Shown piece after piece: positions 1 through 4,963 of a DNA stretch of 7,245 nt; position 1 is the first letter of the stretch, and the number at the start of each line of letters is the position of its first letter. The stretch is from Actinomycetota bacterium (lineage in GTDB: Bacteria > Actinomycetota > Actinomycetes > Streptosporangiales > Streptosporangiaceae): the NCBI GenBank assembly GCA_003242605.1, contig QGUZ01000257.1:1-7245 (forward strand), in the 5' to 3' direction. The translations under genes and the position numbers were made by a program. The notes under the pieces are model-generated. The model did no database searches, was not told the origin of the DNA, and worked only from the letters and a program-made list of their open reading frames with translations.

Positions 1-528
1 CGAATTGAGCGGGAGAAGGGCGTCTACCAGCTGCTCGCGGCGATGCCGCGGATCGCGGCGGCCGTGCCCGGGCTGCGCCTGGTCGTCGTCGGCGAGGGCG
101 ACGAGCGCGGGGTGCGGCGCATCGCCGCCGAGTCCGGGCTGGCCGACCGGGTGCTCACCTCGGGCGGCTGGGTCGACGGCCGGGAGCTGCCCGCGTACTA
201 CGCGATGGCCGACGCGTGCGTCTTCCCCTCGCTGTTCGAGCCGTTCGGCCTGGTGGCGACCGAGGCCATGGCGCTCGGCAGGCCGACGATCCTCGGCGAC
301 GGCTTCTCCCGTGTCTTCCTCGGCGACCCCGCCGAACCGGCCGCCCGCTTCGTCCGCGCCGCCGACCCCGCGGACATCGCACGCGGGGTGATCGAGGTGA
401 TGACCGATCCGGAGCTGCGCCGCATGCTCGGCGAGCGCGGCGAACGCCTGGTCCGTGACCGGTTGAGCTGGGCGCGCACCGCCGCGGAGACCATCGCCGT
501 CTACCGCTCGGCCGCGGGCGGCGGGTGA
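1..528 (+). CDS. GT4-like glycosyltransferase, C-terminal half (5' end outside window)
   Basis: The reading frame is open from base 1 to a TGA at 526-528, giving 175 codons of a protein whose start lies upstream. It begins with RIEREKGVYQLL, the usual GRLxxxKG opening of the nucleotide-sugar-binding domain of GT-B retaining glycosyltransferases. A Rossmann-type strand follows (LRLVVVGEGDE), then FPSLFEPFGLVATEAMALGRP. That last stretch has the EX7E pair (glutamates at bases 238-240 and 262-264) that contacts the donor sugar nucleotide. The C-terminal helices (DPADIARGVIEVMTDPELRRML) are also typical. The role is transfer of a sugar from an activated donor to an unknown acceptor in the cytoplasm; donor and acceptor cannot be told from this half. 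The first visible methionine (base 43) lies inside the conserved domain and is not the start. The gene converges on its right-hand neighbour. The family call is firm; the substrate is unknown. Confidence 0.93.
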   Translation, partial: RIEREKGVYQLLAAMPRIAAAVPGLRLVVVGEGDERGVRRIAAESGLADRVLTSGGWVDGRELPAYYAMADACVFPSLFEPFGLVATEAMALGRPTILGDGFSRVFLGDPAEPAARFVRAADPADIARGVIEVMTDPELRRMLGERGERLVRDRLSWARTAAETIAVYRSAAGGG

Positions 529-578
529 CGGCGGCCTCCGCCATGGGCGCCGGACGTTCCATCGGGCCGCACACCGGA

Positions 579-610
579 TGGCCGCGGCCGGGACGGCCCC
601 GGTGCGGCCA
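579..610. terminator. Hairpin between convergent genes, possible bidirectional terminator
   Basis: The outer arms TGGCCGC (579-585) and GCGGCCA (604-610) pair perfectly. Inside them CCGGG (588-592) pairs with CCCGG (598-602) around a 5-base loop, leaving a small asymmetric internal loop. It lies about 50 bases after the glycosyltransferase stop and 38 bases after the stop of the leftward gene, so it could serve both. There is no U-tract on either side, as is common in high-GC actinobacteria. Termination activity is inferred from position and structure only. Confidence 0.5.
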
Positions 611-647
611 CGCCGCCCGGAGGATCCGCCCGGGGCAGGCCGCAGGG

Positions 648-1379
648 TCAGGATGCGCGCGTGCGCCGGAGGAGCCAGAGACCAACGGCGAGGGCGACGG
701 CGGCTCCGGCGATCGCGCCCGCGGCGTAGTCGAGCGCCTCGATGGGGGTGGCGGTGTGGAGCCACCATCCGATCAGGACCACCACGAGGGCGAGCAGTAT
801 GGTCGCGGCGGCGGCGAGCAGGCGGAAGCGGCGGCCGAGGAACACGCGGGAGCGGGGCGCGACCGGCGGGAGGCCGGCCGCGGCCACCGGCCCCGCAAGC
901 GGGCGCTTGAAGTAGGCGTAGCAGTACCAGGTGCCGCACGGCTCCCACCCGTCCGCGGCCAGGCTCGCCGTGAGGGCCGCCCGGCGCGAGGGGCGGACGA
1001 CCTCGCGGCGGTACTCCCAGCGGCGCGGCCGCTCGGGATCCCGGCGGCTGACGAACATGCCGTCCTGGTCGATCGTCTCGACCTCCCAACCTTGCGCGCC
1101 GAACTCGTTGAGCCGCCGCCGGTCGGTGAAGATGTCGGCCGTCCACCGCCAGGTGCCGGACGTGGCCGCCCCGGTCTCCTCGTCGTCGGCGCACAGCCGG
1201 CGGGCGAGGTCGGCCGCGGGCCCGAACTCCGCCTCCGGGTTGGCGTCGCGTTCCGTCATCGCCAGGTAGGACGAGAAGTCGGCGATGACGGCGCCGATCC
1301 GCTCTTCGGGGATCCCGCGCTCGCGCAGGTGTGCCGCGAGGTCGGTGAGGTAGGCGCCGTGCAGGAGGTTGTCGCTCAT
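648..1379 (-). CDS. HAAS-like / DUF2812-like two-helix membrane protein of unknown function
   Basis: This is a 243-residue leftward gene, ATG at 1379 and TGA at 650-648. GGAAGGG lies 10 bases before the ATG. Residues 9-62 form a helical segment ending FGPAADLARRL, resembling the HAAS (DUF1700-type) domain often encoded beside PadR regulators. Residues 85-128 (RRLNEFGAQGWEVETID...GMFVSRRDPERPRRWEYRREV) and 130-160 (RPSRRAALTASLAADGWEPCGTWYCYAYFKRP) look like two successive DUF2812-type units: each has a helix ending in GW, then aromatic strands, the second finishing in YFKRP. Two membrane helices follow at about 187-209 and 218-237, and the protein ends in RRTRAS, so the large N-terminal part is probably cytoplasmic. 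The domain resemblance is from memory of these families and is moderate. The function is unknown; a sensor or partner of a PadR-type regulator is a guess from family habits, and no PadR gene is visible here. The upstream neighbour is a membrane protease gene 259 bases away. Confidence 0.8.
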   Translation of the reverse strand: MSDNLLHGAYLTDLAAHLRERGIPEERIGAVIADFSSYLAMTERDANPEAEFGPAADLARRLCADDEETGAATSGTWRWTADIFTDRRRLNEFGAQGWEVETIDQDGMFVSRRDPERPRRWEYRREVVRPSRRAALTASLAADGWEPCGTWYCYAYFKRPLAGPVAAAGLPPVAPRSRVFLGRRFRLLAAAATILLALVVVLIGWWLHTATPIEALDYAAGAIAGAAVALAVGLWLLRRTRAS

Positions 1380-1564
1380 CGGTTCACATCCCTTCCGTTC
1401 GGCGGCTCGGCGGTGGGCCGGTGTGCCGGCCGGAGGTTGCCGGCCGGGGCGCGGAGTCCGGGGGCCGACCGGCCGCCGCCGGGCGTCGGGGGTACGCGGC
1501 TGCCGTCCTTGGCCGGGGCGGGCCCCGCGGCGGGCGAGGGCCGGCGATCACGTCCTCGTGAATC

Positions 1565-1596
1565 CGGCCCGCCGGCATGCGCGGTACGGCGGGCCG
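1565..1596 (-). terminator. Terminator-like hairpin after the CPBP protease gene
   Basis: A perfect 10-bp stem forms between 1565-1574 (CGGCCCGCCG) and 1587-1596 (CGGCGGGCCG) with a 12-base loop. It starts 42 bases after the CPBP stop codon. No U-tract follows. It suggests that the protease transcript ends before the HAAS-like gene, but no clear promoter was found for that gene in the remaining 1380-1564. That stretch holds only GC-rich repeats, including two copies of GCCGGCCGG at 1425 and 1439. Confidence 0.45.
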
Positions 1597-1638
1597 AGGT
1601 TCGCTGCGTCGATTCGCGTTGGGATGCACCGGCCGGGG

Positions 1639-2346
1639 TCAGTTCCCCGCCACGGCGGCCTGCTCCTTGCGGTCGGCCCGCGTCGCGGGGGTGAACAGGA
1701 ACGCTCGGAGGTCGATCAGGATGTGCAGCAGGATCACCGGCACCAGGCTGCCGGTCCGCAGGTACAGCCAGGTGAGGCAGAACCCTGCGAAGAGCACCGC
1801 GAGCATGCCGCGCAGGCCCTGGTAGAGGTGCCCGATCGCGAACAGCGCCAGGGACAGACCGGCGGCGACCGGCAGGGACAGGCCGAGCACGTGGACGCCC
1901 ACGGCGATGAGCACGCCCCGGTAGAGGATCTCCTCGCACACGCCGGCGGAGATCGCCAGTGCCGCCGCGTACCACCGCTCGGTGCGGTCACGCGGAAGCA
2001 GCGCGGAGTAGACCTGCGCACCGGGCTGGGCCACGCCCCGCTTGGCCAGCACCAGGAGCGACACGCCGCCGACGACGGCCGCCCCGGTGATCATGCCGGC
2101 GAGGAGCATGGGATCGCCGATCTCGGCCAGGCCGATCCGCGCCAGGTCCAGTTCCGGGGAGATGGCGACGAGCAGGAGGGATACGGCGGCGAGCGCCCAC
2201 AGCTCGCCGATCCACAGGGACATCATCCGGATGTACAGCGGCCCGCTGCGCTCCCGCTCCAGCTTGCGGTAGCTACGTGTCCCCCACCAGGGGCTGATCA
2301 CTGCCAGGTGGACCACCAAACCCGTGAGCAGCATCGCGAAGACCAC
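1639..2346 (-). CDS. CPBP-family intramembrane glutamic endopeptidase (CAAX/Abi-type)
   Basis: This is a 235-residue polytopic membrane protein with all three CPBP signature motifs in order: EEILYR at 138-143 (EExxxR), FAIGH at 169-173 (FxxxH) and HILID at 208-212 (HxxxD/N). The glutamates and histidines form the catalytic or metal-linked site within the membrane. Hydrophobic segments lie at about 4-19, 45-63, 78-101, 126-136, 144-171, 179-196 and 198-216. The family includes eukaryotic Rce1, which cleaves prenylated proteins, and bacterial members linked to bacteriocin self-immunity; substrates of actinobacterial members are mostly unknown, and nothing here names one. The start is GTG at 2346, chosen because GGAAGGAGG lies 5 bases upstream; the ATG four codons later would be placed too far. 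A well-formed promoter with an overlapping operator precedes it. No bacteriocin cluster or PadR gene is visible nearby. The family call is firm; the role is unknown. Confidence 0.93.
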   Translation of the reverse strand: MVFAMLLTGLVVHLAVISPWWGTRSYRKLERERSGPLYIRMMSLWIGELWALAAVSLLLVAISPELDLARIGLAEIGDPMLLAGMITGAAVVGGVSLLVLAKRGVAQPGAQVYSALLPRDRTERWYAAALAISAGVCEEILYRGVLIAVGVHVLGLSLPVAAGLSLALFAIGHLYQGLRGMLAVLFAGFCLTWLYLRTGSLVPVILLHILIDLRAFLFTPATRADRKEQAAVAGN

Positions 2347-2351
2347 GCCCG

Positions 2352-2360
2352 CCTCCTTCC
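2352..2360 (-). promoter_or_regulatory. Strong ribosome binding site fixing the GTG start of the CPBP gene
   Basis: Read leftward the site is GGAAGGAGG, containing the full AGGAGG core complementary to the 16S rRNA 3' end. Five bases separate it from the GTG at 2346. It supports the GTG over the downstream in-frame ATG. Confidence 0.75.
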
Positions 2361-2386
2361 AACCGATTGGCTGTCGCGCTACCTAG

Positions 2387-2415
2387 AGCGTAGGGCTAAC
2401 TATGTAGCAATGCAA
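2387..2415 (-). promoter_or_regulatory. Sigma-70-like promoter of the CPBP protease gene
   Basis: Read leftward, TTGCAT (2415-2410) and TACGCT (2392-2387) are separated by exactly 17 bases. TTGCAT keeps the TTG of the -35 consensus and TACGCT keeps the TAnnnT of the -10. Transcription would start near 2380, leaving a leader of about 33 bases that holds the AGGAGG site. The surrounding AT-rich patch stands out in this GC-rich DNA. The start site itself is inferred. Confidence 0.55.
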
Positions 2416-2419
2416 CATA
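2401..2419. promoter_or_regulatory. Near-palindromic operator over the CPBP -35 box
   Basis: TATGTAGCAATGCAACATA is an imperfect palindrome. Apart from the central base, only one symmetric pair (positions 6 and 14) mismatches. It covers the whole -35 hexamer of the predicted CPBP promoter, so a bound protein would block transcription. The ATGT...ACAT half-sites resemble those reported for PadR-family repressors, though the spacer here is 9 bases. The link to PadR is an inference, helped by the HAAS-like protein encoded next to the protease. No regulator gene for it is seen in the window. Confidence 0.5.
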
Positions 2420-2709
2420 AATGGCGGACCAGACTGAGACGGCAGGTCCTCGCCGGGGAGGCTCCGGGGCTCCGCGCCGCACACGCCGCGCGCCGAGGCT
2501 CCAGGAATGCGCGGCCGACGGAACGGCGCTCGTCACCGGCCGCACGCAGGCGGGCCGAGACGACGGCGGCGTCGGACGGCTGCGGGCATACGACGACCGC
2601 GCGGACCCGCCACCGGGTCGGCCGGCGACGGCCGGACGCTTCCCGCCGGTGGGCACGAGGTGTCGAGCGATTCACAAGGAGAGCGCCGCCGACGGCCGCG
2701 CGCTGCGGA
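2420..2709. other. Noncoding stretch, no gene recognised
   Basis: No reading frame here gives a recognisable protein on either strand. The long frames that cross it are Arg/Pro/Ala-rich and look like by-products of high GC. The only repeat noted is an 8-base direct repeat, GAGGCTCC, at 2458 and 2495. It lies between the CPBP promoter and the decayed GntR fragment, so it may be the remains of older genes. Confidence 0.5.
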
Positions 2710-2810
2710 GTCGTCGCGGAAGAGCGGGCTCGCGGGCAGGGCAGGTGGTCGCGGCGGGGCAGCCGACGGCGTTCGACGGCGCCGGCCCTGACGCCAAGCT
2801 CGAAAAGCCG
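2710..2810 (-). pseudogene. Decayed duplicate of the 3' end of the adjacent GntR/FCD regulator gene
   Basis: Two exact blocks are shared with the 3' end of the GntR gene, in the same order and spacing. GTCGTCGCGGAAGAGC occurs at 2710-2725 and 2961-2976. GCGTTCGACGGCGCCGGC occurs at 2769-2786 and 3021-3038. The offset is 251 then 252 bases, so the copy has lost one net base between the blocks. Read leftward, it gives LFELGVRAGAVERRR against LLERGDRAGAVERYR of the intact protein (residues 191-205). Weaker similarity continues to about 2810 and then fades. The copy is out of frame and has no matching stop. It is best read as a remnant of a tandem duplication or of a second related regulator, not a working gene. 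The outer limits are approximate. Confidence 0.6.
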
Positions 2811-2886
2811 CACAATTGCGGCCGGCCTCGCGGCGGTCGTACCCGAACCTGCCGTCGTCGAGCACCCGGACGTCCCGTCCTCAAAG

Positions 2887-2909
2887 GTGACGGCGGCGTT
2901 CGCCGTCAC
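2887..2909 (-). terminator. Terminator-like hairpin after the GntR gene
   Basis: A perfect 9-bp stem, GTGACGGCG (2887-2895) with CGCCGTCAC (2901-2909), closes a 5-base loop. It begins 45 bases after the GntR stop. Read leftward it is followed by CTTTGA, a short T-run. It is the most classical terminator shape in the window and probably ends the regulator transcript. Confidence 0.5.
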
Positions 2910-2954
2910 GGACCCGGCCGCCGGCCGACCGGACCGCGCCTGCGCAGGCCGAGG

Positions 2955-3629
2955 TCAGGCGTCGTCGCGGAAGAGCAGGTTCTCCAGCAGGGCCCGGTAG
3001 TCCCGGTAGATCTGCCGGTAGCGTTCGACGGCGCCGGCGCGGTCGCCGCGTTCGAGGAGGTCCAGGGTCTCGCGGTAGCCGTTGAGCCAGACGTTCCAGA
3101 TCTCGCTCTCGGGGGTGAGGGCGAGCAGCCGGAGGGTGCGGGTGACCACGAGGTCGACGTGGGTCTGCAGCTCGCGGTTGCCGCTCGCCATGATGACCAC
3201 GGTGCTGAAGTCGGCCCCCGCGGCACCGGCGGCCGTGGTGTCGCCGCGGCGCAGGTGCTCGGCGAACTCGTCGAGCTTGCGGCGGAGCGTGGCGAGGTGG
3301 TGCTCGGTGAGGTTGTCGACGCCCCACTCGAAGCCGGCGCAGGCGAGCACCATCATCACGTCGACGAGTTCCAGGGCGCTCTTCTGGGTCACCTTGGTGA
3401 CCTGGCGGGTGCGGTTCGGCGAGATGTCGATGAGGCCCTCGGCGGCGAGCTGGGCGATCGCCTCGCGCACGGGCGTGATGCTCACCCCGAGCCGGGCCGC
3501 GATCTCCGCGTCCTTGATCACCGCGCCGGGCTTGAGCCGGCCGCTGATGATCTCGTCGCGGAGCCGGCGCAGGACCGCCTCCTTGCGCGTCGGGGGCGGC
3601 GCGAAGGCGTCCCCCGCGTGCTCGCTCAT
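2955..3629 (-). CDS. GntR-family transcriptional regulator, FCD subfamily, lacking the usual metal-site histidines
   Basis: The protein is 224 residues from the ATG at 3629, the usual size for this family. Residues 14-79 form the GntR winged helix-turn-helix, with characteristic ISGRLKPG and the recognition region LGVSITPVREAIAQLAAEGLI. Residues about 85-220 are the helical FCD ligand domain (DFSTVVIMASGNREL; LLERGDRAGAVERYR). By manual alignment the conserved Asp is kept (D140), but the three positions normally His read V144, Y185 and I207, so a metal-bound ligand pocket is doubtful. A GTG 13 codons upstream (3668) is also in frame. I prefer the ATG, which has GGTGA 10 bases before it, because the extra residues are not family-like. 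The gene is last in the leftward series after monooxygenase and esterase, 289 bases after the esterase stop. It probably controls that pair or itself, with a candidate operator at 3691-3721. The ligand is unknown. Confidence 0.9.
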   Translation of the reverse strand: MSEHAGDAFAPPPTRKEAVLRRLRDEIISGRLKPGAVIKDAEIAARLGVSITPVREAIAQLAAEGLIDISPNRTRQVTKVTQKSALELVDVMMVLACAGFEWGVDNLTEHHLATLRRKLDEFAEHLRRGDTTAAGAAGADFSTVVIMASGNRELQTHVDLVVTRTLRLLALTPESEIWNVWLNGYRETLDLLERGDRAGAVERYRQIYRDYRALLENLLFRDDA

Positions 3630-3690
3630 CACGAGACCGTCACCGCCATTTCGATCGCCGGCCGGCACCCGGCCGTGGTCTGGTCACGCC

Positions 3691-3721
3691 GTCATCCTGC
3701 CGTCGGACGAGTCCGGATGAC
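3691..3721. promoter_or_regulatory. Inverted repeat upstream of the GntR gene, candidate autoregulatory operator
   Basis: GTCATCC (3691-3697) and GGATGAC (3715-3721) are perfect 7-base inverted arms separated by 17 bases. The interior contains a smaller inverted repeat, GGAC-GA-GTCC (3705-3714). It lies about 60-90 bases before the regulator's ATG, where autoregulation sites of GntR proteins often sit. It does not match the short TNGTNNNACNA-type consensus common in the family, so binding by this regulator is a guess. A hairpin role in the RNA is an alternative. Confidence 0.35.
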
Positions 3722-3808
3722 CCGTGGTTCGCACGATCGGCGATCACGGACGGCGTGGCCGCCGATGCCGAGCCGGTGCCGCGGGACGGCGGGCCGCCGG
3801 ATCGCCGA

Positions 3809-3844
3809 GGCCGGGCATGCGTACGGCGGCCCGCATGCCCGGCC
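3809..3844 (-). terminator. 13-bp hairpin downstream of the esterase gene
   Basis: GGCCGGGCATGCG (3809-3821) pairs perfectly with CGCATGCCCGGCC (3832-3844) around a 10-base loop. This is the longest perfect stem in the window. It begins 74 bases after the esterase stop and precedes the GntR gene. Next to it is a 12-base palindrome, GGCCGTACGGCC (3846-3857). No T-run follows in the leftward direction. It could end or weaken transcription before the regulator, or stabilise the 3' end of the upstream mRNA. Confidence 0.45.
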
Positions 3845-3918
3845 GGGCCGTACGGCCGGCGCGGCGCCGCGGGCGAGGTGAGCCCCGTGCCGCCCGCGGC
3901 GCCGGAGCCGCCGGCCGG

Positions 3919-4869
3919 TCAGGCGAGCGCCCGCTTGAGCGCGTCGAGGCGCAGCGCCCAAATCCGCTTGGACAGCGCCGCGTCGGGCGCGAACGTCTCC
4001 GACGCGTGGTAGGCGCCGGGGTGGACGTGCAGCTCGACCGGCACGCCGGCCTGCATGAGCCGCTGCGCGAACGCGATGTCCTCGTCGCGGAACAGGTCGA
4101 CGGTTCCGACGTCGATGAAGGCCGGCGGCAGGCCGCTCAGGTCCTCGCACCGGGCGGGCGCGGCGTACCCGTCGGGCTCCTTGCCGCCGAGGTACCAGTT
4201 CCACGCCTCGATGTTGGCCGCGCGGTCCCAGATGCCGACGTCGGTGATCTCGTGGCTGGACGGCGTCTCGTTCCGGTCGTCGATCATCGGGTAGATCGGC
4301 ATGATGAACCGGAGCGGCGGGCCGCCGCGGTCCCGGGCGAGCAGCGCGGTGGCGATGGTGAGCCCGCCGCCCGCGCTGGCCCCGTAGATCGCCAGGCGGT
4401 CCGGGTCGAAGCCGAGCTCGCCGGCGTGCTTCGCCATCCAGGCCAGGCCCGCGTAGCAGTCCTCCGCCTGGGCGGGGTACGGGTTCTCCGGGGCGAGGCG
4501 GTACTCGACGGAGACGACCACGGCGCCGATCTGGTCGCAGAGCATGGTCGCGGTGGGGTCCTCGCCCGCCACGCTGCCGAGGATCATGCCGCCGCCGTGG
4601 ATGAAGTAGATGCCGGGCAGCGTGCCCGACGCGTTGACCGGCCGGTAGATCCGCACGGTGATGTCGGGCTCCCCGGCGGGGCCGGGGACGGTGCGGTCCT
4701 CCTTGGAGACGTTGGGGTTCTCCGGCACCTCCATGCCGGCGAGCATGTTCGCGACGGTCTCGCGGCGCTGGACGATGTCGGGGATCGAGTTGAAGCCGCC
4801 GGGCATCGCCTCGAGCAGGGCGTCGAGCGGGACGCGGCTCTCCGGGTCGATCAGATCGCGACGGGACAT
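3919..4869 (-). CDS. Alpha/beta-hydrolase carboxylesterase, hormone-sensitive-lipase family (family IV)
   Basis: This is a 316-residue cytosolic-type hydrolase with no signal peptide. The oxyanion-hole motif HGGG is at 91-94, followed by VVVSVEYRLAPENPYPA (117-133), typical of the family. The nucleophile elbow GASAGG (163-168) holds Ser165. The likely acid is Asp258 (VDLFRDED) and the base is His288 (HPGAYH), completing the triad. It should hydrolyse short to medium esters or lactones. Its position directly after a Baeyer-Villiger monooxygenase suggests that it cleaves that enzyme's ester product into an alcohol and an acid; paired monooxygenase and esterase genes are known from bacterial ketone degradation (for example acetone metabolism in Gordonia). 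The ATG at 4869 has GGAGG four bases upstream, a rather tight spacing. The gap to the monooxygenase stop is 94 bases and holds a strong hairpin, so co-transcription is likely but expression may differ. The exact substrate is unknown. Confidence 0.94.
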   Translation of the reverse strand: MSRRDLIDPESRVPLDALLEAMPGGFNSIPDIVQRRETVANMLAGMEVPENPNVSKEDRTVPGPAGEPDITVRIYRPVNASGTLPGIYFIHGGGMILGSVAGEDPTATMLCDQIGAVVVSVEYRLAPENPYPAQAEDCYAGLAWMAKHAGELGFDPDRLAIYGASAGGGLTIATALLARDRGGPPLRFIMPIYPMIDDRNETPSSHEITDVGIWDRAANIEAWNWYLGGKEPDGYAAPARCEDLSGLPPAFIDVGTVDLFRDEDIAFAQRLMQAGVPVELHVHPGAYHASETFAPDAALSKRIWALRLDALKRALA

Positions 4870-4925
4870 GAACCCTCCACTGGGTGATGGGATGGTGGTG
4901 GGGATGGGGACGGTGGCCGTAGGGA

Positions 4926-4954
4926 CGCCGGCCCGCCCGGCGCACGGGCCGGCG
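4926..4954 (-). other. 10-bp intercistronic hairpin between monooxygenase and esterase genes
   Basis: CGCCGGCCCG (4926-4935) pairs perfectly with CGGGCCGGCG (4945-4954) around a 9-base loop. It starts 9 bases after the monooxygenase stop. It could be a partial terminator, or a stabilising structure that sets the ratio of the two enzymes. Between it and the esterase start the + strand is G-run-rich (GGG/GGGG runs at 4881-4911), so the mRNA there is C-rich and probably unstructured, leaving the esterase ribosome binding site open. Confidence 0.5.
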
Positions 4955-4963
4955 CGGAGACGG

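Noticed and set aside
525..1694. A 389-codon + strand frame that overlaps the glycosyltransferase stop
   Set aside because: It runs antisense to the HAAS-like gene, is Gly/Arg/Ala-rich and shows no family features.
2400..2909. A 169-codon leftward frame as a real gene
   Set aside because: Only a short piece resembles the GntR C-terminus, out of step with the rest; the remainder is not protein-like. Treated as a gene remnant.
2421..3881. A 486-codon open frame on the + strand across the GntR gene
   Set aside because: It is antisense to a clear GntR gene and has low-complexity composition; no ribosome binding site or domain supports it.
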